Shown: positions 53,889 to 62,801, numbered from the stretch's first letter. The stretch is 64,000 nt of DNA from Epilithonimonas zeae (GCF_023278365.1 NZ_CP075338.1:1240001-1304000), one strand, 5' to 3'. The notes: generated from the sequence alone by a model not told the origin. Program-made: numbers and translations.

Positions 53889-54065
53889 TTATTTCTTTGA
53901 TTCTTCAACAGAAACTTTACGGAAATCTTTGAAAAGCTTGCTCAACTCCAAAGCTGATTTTCTCGCTCTTGTCCCAGCTGCTTTGTTTCCTTTTTCAGCT
54001 TGTTGTTCTGCCTCTTTGCTGAAAGCTTCAAATTCAGCATTAATCTTTTCGATTAGTTCTTTCAT
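53889..54065 (-). CDS. histone H1-like nucleoid protein
   Basis: The start at 54065 gives 58 residues (MKELIEKINAEFEAF ...); the frame extends upstream, but with residues unlike the family. The acidic N-terminal helix, the central EQQAEKGNKAAGTRARKSALELSKLFKDFRK helix-basic patch and the short KK tail match the bacterial Hc1/histone H1-like family common in Flavobacteriia. It probably binds DNA as a small architectural protein. It is a monocistronic gene with its own terminator. Confidence 0.88.
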   Translation of the reverse strand: MKELIEKINAEFEAFSKEAEQQAEKGNKAAGTRARKSALELSKLFKDFRKVSVEESKK

Positions 54066-54275
54066 AGTAGTAAGTATTAAATAAGGTGCAAATATAATAG
54101 TTTGACGCATTCTACAACTATGATTCGTGATATTTTAATTGATTTTACGCTTAATTTTATTGATTCTAATGATATTTTTTCACTTTGAGTCTTATAATTC
54201 GTCCAAAAATTTTTACAAAATCGGATTTGTATGATTTTTGGTAATAAACTCTGTATCATTAATTATATAAAAATC

Positions 54276-54476
54276 ATGCTTAAAAAAGGAGACAATGTAA
54301 AATGGAAATTTCAGTATGGCGAAACCTATGGTGTAATTACTAATATCCATACCAAGGATTTTATATTTATGAACATACAAAGAAGAGCTTCTGAAGAAAA
54401 TCCCCAATACGAAGTAATGAGCGAAAAGACAGGCAAAACAGCCGTTCACAAAGCTTCTGCTTTGAAAAAGATATGA
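54276..54476 (+). CDS. HVA1/DUF2945-type Tudor-like small protein
   Basis: The start at 54276 gives 66 residues (MLKKGDNVKWKFQYGETYG...). The pattern GD-V-W---G-T-G-V followed by EYEVMSEKTGKTAVHKASALKKI resembles the hypervirulence-associated Tudor domain (DUF2945/HVA1). These are small SH3-like beta barrels of unknown cellular role. It converges on the XRE regulator gene, with seven bases between the stops. Confidence 0.7.
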   Translation: MLKKGDNVKWKFQYGETYGVITNIHTKDFIFMNIQRRASEENPQYEVMSEKTGKTAVHKASALKKI

Positions 54477-54483
54477 TTATCAA

Positions 54484-54777
54484 TTACAAAAATTCTTTCG
54501 GCAGTTCAATATTATTATTCTTCATAAAATCCAGCAATTCATTATACTTAGTTTCATAATGACCACCGCCGCATTGGTCAGAAATACTACAAATGTCTGA
54601 TGGTTTGATATCCAAAATCGCTGAAACTTTGGTCAGAATATCAAGATTAATTTTCACTTTAGAATTCTCTATATCAGAATAAGCTTTCTGTGAAATTCCC
54701 ATTTCAAAAGCCATATACTCCTGAGTAAAATCTCGGTCTCTTCTTATTTTTCTGATATTTTTCCCACACAATTCCAT
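54484..54777 (-). CDS. XRE-family helix-turn-helix regulator
   Basis: This 97-residue protein has an HTH_3/XRE domain in residues ~5-62 (IRKIRRDRDFTQEYMAFEMGISQKAYSDIENSKVKINLDILTKVSAIL), followed by a short C-terminal tail. Its ATG faces the ccoNO gene across 175 bases, but nothing in the sequence shows that it controls the oxidase. It may act on its own promoter. Confidence 0.88.
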   Translation of the reverse strand: MELCGKNIRKIRRDRDFTQEYMAFEMGISQKAYSDIENSKVKINLDILTKVSAILDIKPSDICSISDQCGGGHYETKYNELLDFMKNNNIELPKEFL

Positions 54778-54846
54778 GATTTCGATTTTAGTAGTTTTCG
54801 GTATAGTTTAGAAGTAAATCTATTAGTAGTACACAAAGCTACAAAA

Positions 54847-54854
54847 TACCTTTG
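54847..54854 (+). promoter_or_regulatory. Bacteroidota -7 box upstream of ccoNO
   Basis: TACCTTTG matches TAnnTTTG, giving a leader of about 95 bases before the ATG at 54953. No convincing -33 box was seen. Confidence 0.4.
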
Positions 54855-54897
54855 TCAAAATATAATAATGGATGTATGATATTTATTTCCGTCAACA

Positions 54898-54917
54898 AAG
54901 CATTCGGAAAAATGCTT
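54898..54917 (+). promoter_or_regulatory. inverted repeat in the ccoNO leader
   Basis: AAGCATT (54898-54904) is repeated in inverted orientation as AATGCTT (54911-54917) around six bases. It could be a regulator site or an mRNA hairpin; it does not match the FNR consensus. Confidence 0.35.
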
Positions 54918-54952
54918 CGAAATAAAATTATCCTTGACCTCAAAACGTACAT

Positions 54953-57232
54953 ATGGAGACACAAAAATTTCATTATGACAACAATATTGTCAGAGCATTT
55001 CTCTATGCCACTGTAACATTTGGAATTATTGGTTTTATCTTGGGCCTTACAGCAGCCTTGATGTTATTTTACCCCGAATTGCCAGAATTTTTATTCGGAA
55101 CAGATGACACCACTATCCAAAGTTTGCGTAGCGGTAATATCCAGGGTTTGATTAATTCTCAAGGTGCAATGGGATTTGGAAGAATCCGAATGTTACATAC
55201 CAGCGCGGTAATTTTTGCCTTCGTCTGTAATTCTTTTTTCTGCGGCGCTTATTACAGTATGCAGAGGTTGCTGAAAACCAGAATGTACAGCGATACACTT
55301 TCTTGGATTCATTTCTGGTCCTGGCAATTGATGATTATTGCAGTTGTTATTACTTTCCTTATGGGAATCAACACTTCAAAAGAATATGCTGAACACGAAT
55401 GGCCAATTGATATTTTGATTACCATCTCTTGGGTGATTTTCGGAATTAATATGTTCGGTACGATTCTGAAAAGAAGAGTCAGACATTTATACGTTGCAAT
55501 TTGGTTTTATATCGGAACTTGGATTGCCGTTGCGATGCTTCATATTTTTAATAATCTGGAAGTGCCTTTGTCATTCACCAGTTGGAAATCGTATTCAGCT
55601 TACTCAGGCGTTAAAGACGCTTTAGTCCAATGGTGGTACGGTCATAATGCGGTTGCATTTGTATTGACGACGCCAGTTTTAGGTTTGATGTATTATTTTT
55701 TACCAAAAGCAGCAAATCGTCCTGTATTTTCTTACAAATTATCCATTATTCACTTTTGGTCTTTGATATTTGTTTATTTGTGGGCAGGTCCTCATCATCT
55801 TCAATATACTTCTTTGCCGGCTTGGGCTCAGGCAGTTGGAACAGGATTTTCAATTATGTTGATTGCTCCATCTTGGGGAGGAATGTTGAATGGATTATTA
55901 ACCTTACGAGGTGCTTGGGACAAAGTCCGAGAAGAACCAATTCTGAAGTTCTTTGTAGTTGCAGTTACCTGCTATGGGATGGCAACATTCGAAGGTCCAT
56001 TATTAGCGACAAAATCCTTAAACAAAATTGGACATTATACAGATTGGGTAATTGGCCACGTGCATTTGGGAGCATTGGGTTGGAATGGATTTATGGCCTT
56101 CGGAGTTATCTATTATTTGGTTCCAATGATGTGGCAAAATGAATTATGGTCTAAAAAACTCGCCAATTGGCATTTCTGGTTAGGAACTTTGGGAATTATT
56201 TTCTACGCTGTTCCAATGTACATCGCCGGTTTTACGCAAGGTTTAATGTGGAAACAATTCAATCCAGACGGAACTTTGGTTTACAAAAACTGGCTGGATA
56301 CAGTAACCGCTATTCTACCTTACTTCAAAATGAGATTTTTAGGTGGAATATTATATCTCGCTGGTGCAGTTTTAATGGTTGTTAATGTCTATAAAACAGC
56401 CAGAAAAGGTTCATTCTTAAAAAATGTGCCCGCTGAAGCTCCGGCTCTCGCCAATGTCAATCAAAGTAGAAAACAAGGTGAAGGTTTCCATCTTTGGCTG
56501 GAAAGAACACCACATCTTTTATCAATTTTAGCATTTGTTGCAATTGCTATTGGAGGAATTGTCGAAATCATTCCAACTCTAACAATGAGCAGTAATATTC
56601 CGCAAATATCAGCAGTAAAACCATATTCGCCGCTTGAGCTGGAAGGTCGAGATCTTTACATTCGTGAGGGTTGTAATTCCTGCCACTCTCAAATGATAAG
56701 ACCTTTCCGTGATGAGGTAATGAGATTCGATGGAAAAAACGGACAATACTCAAAAGCTGGAGAATTTGTTTATGACAGACCATTTTTGTGGGGTTCCAAA
56801 AGAACTGGCCCGGATCTCCACAGAGAAGGACAAAGAAATCCAGATTCTTGGCATTTTAAACATATGTATAATCCGAGAATCACATCGGCAGGTTCTATTA
56901 TGCCACGTTTTCCTTGGTTAATTACCAACAAATTAGACCGTTCTCAAATGGTCAATAAATTAACATTAATGAAAAATAGTTTTGATGTTCCTTATACAAA
57001 AGCTGAAATCGATTCTGCAAATCAATGGGCGGATAATCAATCCAAAGCGATTGTAAAGAGAATCTTTTCTGAAGCTGCAGATTTGAAAGGTCAAATGGAA
57101 GCGGAACGAAAATCAAAAGGAAACGATTTTGTCCCATTCGAACAAAGAGAAATCATTGCTATGATTGCCTATCTACAAAGATTGGGAACGGATATCAAAA
57201 CCACAGAAATCAAAACTGCAAGTGTAGAATAA
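54953..57232 (+). CDS. ccoNO: cbb3-type cytochrome c oxidase, fused CcoN-CcoO
   Basis: This 759-residue protein joins the catalytic subunit CcoN (residues ~1-500, twelve or more helices) to the monohaem cytochrome CcoO (~540-740). Haem/copper ligands seen include His82 (RMLHTSAV), His231 (WWYGHNAV) and His281-His282 (AGPHHLQY), plus the GHVHLGALGWNG block. The CcoO part has CNSCH (574-578) and a late Met in SIMPRFPW. CcoNO fusions are common in Bacteroidota. The enzyme is a high-affinity terminal oxidase that pumps protons. It is followed by ccoP. Confidence 0.95.
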   Translation: METQKFHYDNNIVRAFLYATVTFGIIGFILGLTAALMLFYPELPEFLFGTDDTTIQSLRSGNIQGLINSQGAMGFGRIRMLHTSAVIFAFVCNSFFCGAYYSMQRLLKTRMYSDTLSWIHFWSWQLMIIAVVITFLMGINTSKEYAEHEWPIDILITISWVIFGINMFGTILKRRVRHLYVAIWFYIGTWIAVAMLHIFNNLEVPLSFTSWKSYSAYSGVKDALVQWWYGHNAVAFVLTTPVLGLMYYFLPKAANRPVFSYKLSIIHFWSLIFVYLWAGPHHLQYTSLPAWAQAVGTGFSIMLIAPSWGGMLNGLLTLRGAWDKVREEPILKFFVVAVTCYGMATFEGPLLATKSLNKIGHYTDWVIGHVHLGALGWNGFMAFGVIYYLVPMMWQNELWSKKLANWHFWLGTLGIIFYAVPMYIAGFTQGLMWKQFNPDGTLVYKNWLDTVTAILPYFKMRFLGGILYLAGAVLMVVNVYKTARKGSFLKNVPAEAPALANVNQSRKQGEGFHLWLERTPHLLSILAFVAIAIGGIVEIIPTLTMSSNIPQISAVKPYSPLELEGRDLYIREGCNSCHSQMIRPFRDEVMRFDGKNGQYSKAGEFVYDRPFLWGSKRTGPDLHREGQRNPDSWHFKHMYNPRITSAGSIMPRFPWLITNKLDRSQMVNKLTLMKNSFDVPYTKAEIDSANQWADNQSKAIVKRIFSEAADLKGQMEAERKSKGNDFVPFEQREIIAMIAYLQRLGTDIKTTEIKTASVE

Positions 57233-57253
57233 TAACCGTGAAAACTTAATAAA

Positions 57254-58129
57254 ATGAAAACAAGAACTCCCTTATCAATTGGTATTGCAGCCACATTAGG
57301 TGTAACTTTTATCATCTTCGAATTGTCCGATAATTCCAATTATCTATCCTCTCCTTTCTTTTGGGGATTGTTAGTTGTCATTATTTTTCTTTTTTTGATA
57401 ATGAATTCTATTGGGGATTTGGTAGAAGACGCCCGATTCAAAAATTTATCAAACGAGGAGAAAGAAAAATATCTGAAAGAAAAAGCAATACCCTATTTTC
57501 AGAAACTTTGGAATTCAGCTTTCAAAAAACAATCAGCAAGTGAGGAAAAAACTTTGCTTATCGATCACGGTTTTGATGGTATCACAGAACTTGACAATGC
57601 TTTGCCAAAATGGTGGATTGGATTGTTCTACGGAACCATTATTTACTGCATGGTTTATCTGTTTGCTTTCACATTCACAGATTATGCCCATCCCGATGTA
57701 GAATATGAAGTTGAAGCTAAAACTCAACTCGCTTCAATCAAAGAGTACGAGAAAACTGCTCCAGCGATAGATATTGAAACAGCAGTTTACAGCGCTGACA
57801 ATATTGCAGAAGGCGAACAGATTTTCAAAACCAACTGTATATCTTGCCATTCAGATTCCGGAAAAGGCGGCATTGGTCCCAATCTTACCGATAAAAACTG
57901 GATTAACATCAAACAAAAAAGTCTTTTCAAAAATGTATTTTGGATGCTGGAAAATGGTTCTCCTAATAATCCTACAATGCGACCTTTCATCAAAGACGGA
58001 ATCATCACAGGCAGAGATGCAGAAAAAGTTGCGGCTTACATCTATCACATCAATCGTGAAAAAGCGCCAATTACAGAAGCTCAAGGCGGTGCTGCTCCAC
58101 AAGGCGAAGAAGCGCATTGGGAAGAATAA
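57254..58129 (+). CDS. ccoP: cbb3-type oxidase subunit CcoP, monohaem
   Basis: This 291-residue protein has two membrane helices (31-50 and 121-141) and the CcoP signature LDNALPKWW before the second helix. It has a single haem c site CISCH (195-199), with a Met ligand probably in TMRPF. Classical CcoP has two c-type haems and one helix, so this form lacks one haem and has an extra N-terminal helix, as in other Bacteroidota. It lies 21 bases after ccoNO, which leaves no room for ccoQ. The usual ccoG/ccoH genes are absent downstream. Confidence 0.92.
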   Translation: MKTRTPLSIGIAATLGVTFIIFELSDNSNYLSSPFFWGLLVVIIFLFLIMNSIGDLVEDARFKNLSNEEKEKYLKEKAIPYFQKLWNSAFKKQSASEEKTLLIDHGFDGITELDNALPKWWIGLFYGTIIYCMVYLFAFTFTDYAHPDVEYEVEAKTQLASIKEYEKTAPAIDIETAVYSADNIAEGEQIFKTNCISCHSDSGKGGIGPNLTDKNWINIKQKSLFKNVFWMLENGSPNNPTMRPFIKDGIITGRDAEKVAAYIYHINREKAPITEAQGGAAPQGEEAHWEE

Positions 58130-58231
58130 AACTTATATCGAAAGTATGTTAGTAGGTCAGCCTAAAGCAAAAAATATAACTCCTGTCAGTAGAATGGTTA
58201 TAAGTGTTTTTGATTTCATTGGTTTGAGTTT

Positions 58232-58723
58232 TTAATTAAGTTTTTTCAATTCTACCAATCCAAAATGCAGCCAAACTCCGAAAAACCCTGTTTTGGTTAA
58301 AAATGTTCCTTCTTTCTGAAAATCTACCGTTGTATCTGGTTTTGTCTGACAAATGAAAAAATGACCGCCATCGATACAGTTCATTTTTCCTTCCTGATAA
58401 AGCCTTGTCCAACCGAATTCTTTGTATTCATCATCCTTATCTTCAGGATTAAAAATAAACCGGCGAACCACTTCTGAGTCTCCCCTTTTATCTTTTTTGG
58501 AAATAACTGTCCATCTTTTCAAATCAACCTCAAATCTGGAAGGAACATTTTCGGGTTTTACATCTTTGGTTTTTGCAATCACTAATGTATCTAAAGCTGT
58601 TTTATCATCTTTCACCGAATAAACGGCGTAACTCCCACTCCAGATGTCTGCTTCAGAAGTATTTTGCGCTTTGAACAGAAATGAAAAATTCAATAAAATA
58701 AAGGTCAGTATTATTTTTCTCAT
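58232..58723 (-). CDS. secreted protein of unknown function
   Basis: This 163-residue protein has a signal peptide (MRKIILTFILLNFSFLFKAQ). The mature part is beta-rich (SGSYAVYSVKDD, DTLVIAKTKDV, GTFLTKTGFFGVWLHFGLVEL). I recognise no domain. Its start overlaps the stop of the upstream membrane-protein gene as ATGA, so they are coupled. The product probably acts in the periplasm or at the outer membrane, with its two upstream neighbours in the inner membrane. Confidence 0.7.
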   Translation of the reverse strand: MRKIILTFILLNFSFLFKAQNTSEADIWSGSYAVYSVKDDKTALDTLVIAKTKDVKPENVPSRFEVDLKRWTVISKKDKRGDSEVVRRFIFNPEDKDDEYKEFGWTRLYQEGKMNCIDGGHFFICQTKPDTTVDFQKEGTFLTKTGFFGVWLHFGLVELKKLN

Positions 58724-59022
58724 TTGTTATTTTTTTTAATTCTATAAATTAAGAAGCGAATAAAAGCCAGAAGAGCCAAACAGCCCAAAAGAACAATCGT
58801 AAAAAGCTGGAAAAATGCTTCAGCAACATCCTGACTTTCCCCATCGCAATAGACTATATCGCCCCAAATATCAACTCCTTTTTGGCCTTCATACATCGTT
58901 TTGTCACAAGCGCAATATTCCGGGACGACAATTCCAAGATAGAACAGTAAAGCCGGAATAGAAATGAACAAAATCAGAACCGCAATGATTTTCAGAAGGT
59001 GAATATAATCAGCTTGTTTCAT
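58720..59022 (-). CDS. small two-helix membrane protein with Cys-rich loop
   Basis: This 100-residue protein has two hydrophobic segments (LLKIIAVLILFISIPALLFYLGIVV and EAFFQLFTIVLLGCLALLAFI). The loop between them holds three Cys (EYCACDK and VYCDGES). The loop should be periplasmic and could form a disulfide. There is no recognised family. It overlaps the upstream gene by 14 bases and the downstream gene by four. Confidence 0.65.
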   Translation of the reverse strand: MKQADYIHLLKIIAVLILFISIPALLFYLGIVVPEYCACDKTMYEGQKGVDIWGDIVYCDGESQDVAEAFFQLFTIVLLGCLALLAFIRFLIYRIKKNNK

Positions 59023-59449
59023 TTCTTTTGAGAATTGATCGATAATTAATTATAAAAATTACAAGAACAGACATTGTCAGAATGGGAAATAAGCTACAAT
59101 ACAAAGTTGCAAACAACTCCTCGGTCAAAAGATAAGTACTCCACGATGATTCTCTATCTACAAAAATCTCGTAATTCCAAAAGAACCAGGTCGCTGCTGT
59201 AAAAAATAATTCTGCCGCGATTTTTAGAAATCTATTATTGATTTTTGATATAAATGAAAAAATTAATGAAAGCAAAATTCCCGTAAGAATCGAATACAAA
59301 AATATATCCTCAAAGAAACTACATTCTAAACAATGGCTTGAAGTATTGTCCGACAAAAATCCCATTGCCCAATAAACCTGTAAAAACGTTCCTGCAAAAA
59401 TGACAAGAAAGTAAAACGTTGAATTCTTCAGGAAAGGTAAAATTCTCAT
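59009..59449 (-). CDS. four-helix membrane protein of unknown function
   Basis: This 146-residue protein has about four hydrophobic helices and a short Cys-containing loop (SSHCLECSFF) after the first. There is no recognised domain. It leads a coupled three-gene set (59449 down to 58232) and is preceded by a terminator-like hairpin, so it probably has its own promoter in the 118-base gap upstream. Confidence 0.65.
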   Translation of the reverse strand: MRILPFLKNSTFYFLVIFAGTFLQVYWAMGFLSDNTSSHCLECSFFEDIFLYSILTGILLSLIFSFISKINNRFLKIAAELFFTAATWFFWNYEIFVDRESSWSTYLLTEELFATLYCSLFPILTMSVLVIFIINYRSILKRNETS

Positions 59450-59507
59450 TTATAAAAGTTAGTTCTTAAAAATTCAAATCAGCTGAAACTTTGATATTCA
59501 TAAGATA

Positions 59508-59546
59508 AAAAACGCATAAACAGGATTGAATTGTTTACACGTTTTT
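59508..59546. terminator. terminator-like hairpin
   Basis: AAAAACG ... TAAACA pairs with TGTTTA ... CGTTTTT, with small internal loops and A/T runs at both ends. It separates two minus-strand gene sets and could end the transcript of the upstream one. Confidence 0.6.
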
Positions 59547-59567
59547 ATAAGATTTTTATTGTTGCAA

Positions 59568-60281
59568 TTAATTCAAAATAGGAACATCAACTTTCAGATT
59601 GGGATATTTGTCACCCAGTTTTTTGAGAAAGTCATTGGCGATGACGTTTTCCTGTACCACTTTCTGCATATCCATCGACAGCATATTGCTTGCCGTATTC
59701 ACGTGAGTAAAAACAAGGGCCGAAAACAAAATCAGCTCTATCGGTTTATCATCCGTCGCTAAAGAGATTTTGTACGCTTTTACCGTATCACCTTTCTGTT
59801 TTGCAAAAGCTTTCATTGTTCCTTGCTGCGGAATCTCCACCAGGCTCGATTGTGAAAGCCTATGACTGTCAAATACCAAATGATTGCTGATATCGCCATC
59901 GGTATCGGTATCCAAAAGGTGAAGTTCATCATTACTCAAAATCAAATATTTCGGAGTCTGAACGGTTTGATATCGTACCGTTCCCAAAGTCGCCATACTT
60001 TTCAAAGAATCTTTCATCCCGTCTTTGATGGCAGTTGCGCCGGAATATTCAAGGTTTGCAAAATTGAATGCATCAATAGGTTTTCCGTTCATCTGGGTCT
60101 TCAGATAACTGTAATCCCCGTTCAGAAAATTGGATTTGTAAGTTTCTGCCCGTTGAAACTCTGATTTGAAATCTGTACTCTGCAGAGTTTGTTTCATCTT
60201 TTGCTTTTTAGCGTACATAAAATACATCACGCCGCCATAAAAAAGCACCATAAATCCGATAATAAAAAAAATTGTACTCAT
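59568..60281 (-). CDS. membrane-anchored protein of unknown function
   Basis: This 237-residue protein has one N-terminal helix (IFFIIGFMVLFYGGVMYFMYAKK). The basic residues after the helix suggest a type I-like N-out orientation with a cytoplasmic soluble domain. The domain is mixed alpha/beta, with an acidic turn DTDTDGD and a C-terminal amphipathic helix (NVIANDFLKKLGDKYPNLKVDV). There is no recognised family. It lies 18 bases after the lipoprotein gene. Confidence 0.65.
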   Translation of the reverse strand: MSTIFFIIGFMVLFYGGVMYFMYAKKQKMKQTLQSTDFKSEFQRAETYKSNFLNGDYSYLKTQMNGKPIDAFNFANLEYSGATAIKDGMKDSLKSMATLGTVRYQTVQTPKYLILSNDELHLLDTDTDGDISNHLVFDSHRLSQSSLVEIPQQGTMKAFAKQKGDTVKAYKISLATDDKPIELILFSALVFTHVNTASNMLSMDMQKVVQENVIANDFLKKLGDKYPNLKVDVPILN

Positions 60282-60299
60282 AGTTTTTGTGTTTTAAAT

Positions 60300-60755
60300 T
60301 TATATTTTCGTAGGTTCTACTCTTTTTTTCTTCGAAGGAATTACGCCCCAGATCATAAAAGCAATAAGAAGCAATGCCACCAGCTTTCCACCATATCTTG
60401 TATAAAAAGGAAGTTTATTGAGGTCATCTTTTTTGAGTTTTTGAGAGGCTAAAATCGCATCCATTTCCTTATCCGGAATATTATAGAACTCATCCGCTTT
60501 TTCATCATAACCTACTAATTTTGGTTCTTCAATGACATATAACGGCAGGATATAAGCGATATTAAATTCTTTATGCAGGGTGGCAAGATCGAGATAGTTC
60601 CCATTGTTAAGTTTGTATTCTTCGGTATTGGGAAGGTCATAAACTTTTGTGAGTGCTTCTCTTTCGCCAATAGGGATTTTGGCTTTTGCCGATAGAAAAT
60701 TGCAGGCAGAGAGCATCAATGCAGATGCCAGGAAAATTGGTTTTAAGTTCATCAT
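60300..60755 (-). CDS. lipoprotein with C-terminal membrane helix
   Basis: This 151-residue protein starts with a lipoprotein signal peptide (lipobox LMLSAC, Cys ~18) and ends with a hydrophobic helix (LVALLLIAFMIWGVIP) followed by a basic tail (SKKKRVEPTKI). A doubly anchored lipoprotein is unusual: the lipid would be on the periplasmic side and the basic tail in the cytoplasm. The middle is mostly helical and acidic. The function is unknown. Confidence 0.65.
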   Translation of the reverse strand: MMNLKPIFLASALMLSACNFLSAKAKIPIGEREALTKVYDLPNTEEYKLNNGNYLDLATLHKEFNIAYILPLYVIEEPKLVGYDEKADEFYNIPDKEMDAILASQKLKKDDLNKLPFYTRYGGKLVALLLIAFMIWGVIPSKKKRVEPTKI

Positions 60756-60892
60756 TGTTTGTTTTTTTAGTTATACAATTTTTATATCAGAATAAAATTG
60801 TTCACTTTCTAAAGATAATTAAAATCATAAAAAATTGAAAATATTATTTGCAATTGTTGAAAAATTAATTACAATCTGGCTGTTTTATTATT

Positions 60893-61981
60893 TCATTTCC
60901 ATCTTTTCAGCCATTTCTTTTCTCTTTCCGTTAGAGTTACTGCTTCAGGTTTATATTCAGGATTAGGAATGTACCACTCCATTGTTTTGTAAAACTGACT
61001 TAATTTCGGATTCTGAAAAACATAACCGCGTCTCGCAAATGGTAAATTCTTGAGTATTTTTCTTTCCAGATCATTTTTAGGTTCCGCAATATTTTCTTCC
61101 TGATAATAAGAGAACGGAATGTACCCCAAATCCTGAATTCCCAAATAGTTTTGAGCATACAAAAACAAATCACCATTGATTTTGAAATTCTTCTTCCGGA
61201 AAACAATGTTGCCTTTTTGCAGATGGAATTTTAACGCATCATTTTCGATAAAAGAATTTTTAATTCCTTTGATATCTTCGGTTTTTCCGATGCCGTTAAT
61301 CTGCCATTCATTAGAATTTTTGAAGAACGTTTTGTTGATAGAAAATGTTTCAAACTCGCCAACATCAATAATCAATGTAAAATCATCAATCTGTTTATTC
61401 GCCCAACGATTGGCTGCAGTCAAAACATATTCAAATTCATAATTATAATCTATCGAACCAGAAACGTCATAATTGTAAGTATGCTTGATGATGTTGAGTC
61501 CTTTTTTGAAATTGGCTTCAAAATGATAGACGTAAAAGAAATCGACATTATTCCCGCTTTTGTTACCATTGAATTTGGCTAAATCCAAAGACTTTATCTT
61601 CCCATTTTTATTGTATAACGAGTCGGCAACGTAAGAAACATTATATTTCAAAACCGAATTATTGAGCTCCACCTTGAAATCTCTCATATACGGATGTTGC
61701 CCATTTTTTGGTGCGCCATCCACATCTCCTTCCGGCGAAAAAGCTTCAAAACCAACGGTGATTTTCTTGTCTTCTTTCGGATTGAAAAACTCATAATAAA
61801 CCGTGACTTCAATTACCTGATTTCGCACTTTTTTCAGAGTTAAAATTTCCTTTTTGACCGTAATATCGGTTTCATTGATTGGAATCAACTGATTGCCTTT
61901 CGCGAAAAATGCACCGTCATTTGCAAAGGCCGAAACGCTTGTTAATATTAATACTATTTGAAGTAAAAACCTAGTCATCAT
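60893..61981 (-). CDS. secreted DUF4424-like protein with C-terminal YARHG domain
   Basis: The preferred start at 61981 gives about 362 residues (MMTRFLLQIVLILTSVSAFAN signal peptide); the frame extends eight codons upstream. The mature N-terminal region is beta-rich, with FAFANDGAFFAKGNQLIPINETDI-type opening and paired-aromatic strands, and resembles DUF4424. The last ~50 residues (FARRGYVFQNPKLSQFYKTMEWYIPNPEYKPEAV) match the YARHG domain, an extracellular domain often joined to bacterial surface or peptidase-like proteins. It is probably co-transcribed with the two genes upstream of it. Confidence 0.75.
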   Translation of the reverse strand: MMTRFLLQIVLILTSVSAFANDGAFFAKGNQLIPINETDITVKKEILTLKKVRNQVIEVTVYYEFFNPKEDKKITVGFEAFSPEGDVDGAPKNGQHPYMRDFKVELNNSVLKYNVSYVADSLYNKNGKIKSLDLAKFNGNKSGNNVDFFYVYHFEANFKKGLNIIKHTYNYDVSGSIDYNYEFEYVLTAANRWANKQIDDFTLIIDVGEFETFSINKTFFKNSNEWQINGIGKTEDIKGIKNSFIENDALKFHLQKGNIVFRKKNFKINGDLFLYAQNYLGIQDLGYIPFSYYQEENIAEPKNDLERKILKNLPFARRGYVFQNPKLSQFYKTMEWYIPNPEYKPEAVTLTEREKKWLKRWK

Positions 61982-62013
61982 TTTTTGTTTTAATTCAATT
62001 ATCAATTCAATTT

Positions 62014-62784
62014 TTAAAAAGGTATCTCAACTTGTCTTCCCTTATAAACGTCGTTTCCGATTTTGAATAATGCGACATAAGAACCCGCTCCGTCGGAATT
62101 GGACAAATGGATGTATATCGAATTATTTACTTTGTCATAATAACATTCGGTGTAACCATTGTTGGGATTGAAAAGGTCTTCGATATCTTTCTTGGGGATT
62201 TCGATTTTCTGATTTCCTATTTTCACAGTAATAGACTGGTAATAACTTTTAGGAATTGTTCCGTCTGTTCCCCACATTTCGCGGCTTTTGTATTTTGTGA
62301 TTGGAAAATCTGTCTCAGAAAAGTATTTTTTGTTGGATTCATAATCAAAATCACCCGTTTTGATATTGATATCGATATCGTTTAAATGAAAAACCGCCTT
62401 GTTATCGTGAGTATCTACAGAAGGTATTTTCTCAAGATCTTTGATATATTTGATCCTTGAACGATGTATATAACCGGATTTTCTATTGTTATCAAAGCTA
62501 ATATTCAACCAATCCGTGTCTAAATCTTCAAAAATAAAAACTGCTTCTCCCGATTTTATCTTTCCGATGATTTTGCTGTTCGTTGACTCTTTTTCTCTCA
62601 CATTCACGTAACCGTCTTTATCGACAATCACAGCAAAATTGCAAAATGACGTTATATCATCTTCTTCAGAAATTGGCTTTGTTTCTGTAATTTTTTGAGG
62701 TTCTTTTTTTTCAATTGTCTTCTGCTTTTCTTCTATGCAGGATTGCAAAGTGAAAATTATAATTAATAATAAAAACTTCTTCAT
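62014..62784 (-). CDS. lipoprotein with bacterial SH3 domain
   Basis: The start at 62784 gives 256 residues with lipobox LQSC (Cys ~16); an in-frame ATG at 62793 would add three. An acidic/Lys-rich linker is followed by an SH3_3 domain (residues ~55-115: DGYVNVREKESTNSKIIGKIKSGEAVFIFED ... GYIHRSRIKYI). A C-terminal beta-rich domain then follows, with IHLSNSDGAGSYVALFKI near its end. SH3b domains usually contact peptidoglycan. It lies 8-17 bases after the gene at 62802. Confidence 0.8.
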   Translation of the reverse strand: MKKFLLLIIIFTLQSCIEEKQKTIEKKEPQKITETKPISEEDDITSFCNFAVIVDKDGYVNVREKESTNSKIIGKIKSGEAVFIFEDLDTDWLNISFDNNRKSGYIHRSRIKYIKDLEKIPSVDTHDNKAVFHLNDIDINIKTGDFDYESNKKYFSETDFPITKYKSREMWGTDGTIPKSYYQSITVKIGNQKIEIPKKDIEDLFNPNNGYTECYYDKVNNSIYIHLSNSDGAGSYVALFKIGNDVYKGRQVEIPF

Positions 62785-62801
62785 TTCAATCATTTAAAAT
62801 T

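Noticed and set aside
54484-54777. XRE regulator with the adjacent small Tudor-like gene as a toxin-antitoxin pair
   Set aside because: The two genes converge rather than form an operon, and the small protein matches the HVA1/DUF2945 pattern rather than a toxin family.
57774-58235. A 153-codon frame overlapping the 3' half of ccoP in another frame
   Set aside because: The ccoP frame carries the CISCH haem motif and the family signature. The alternative frame is Lys-rich without a motif.
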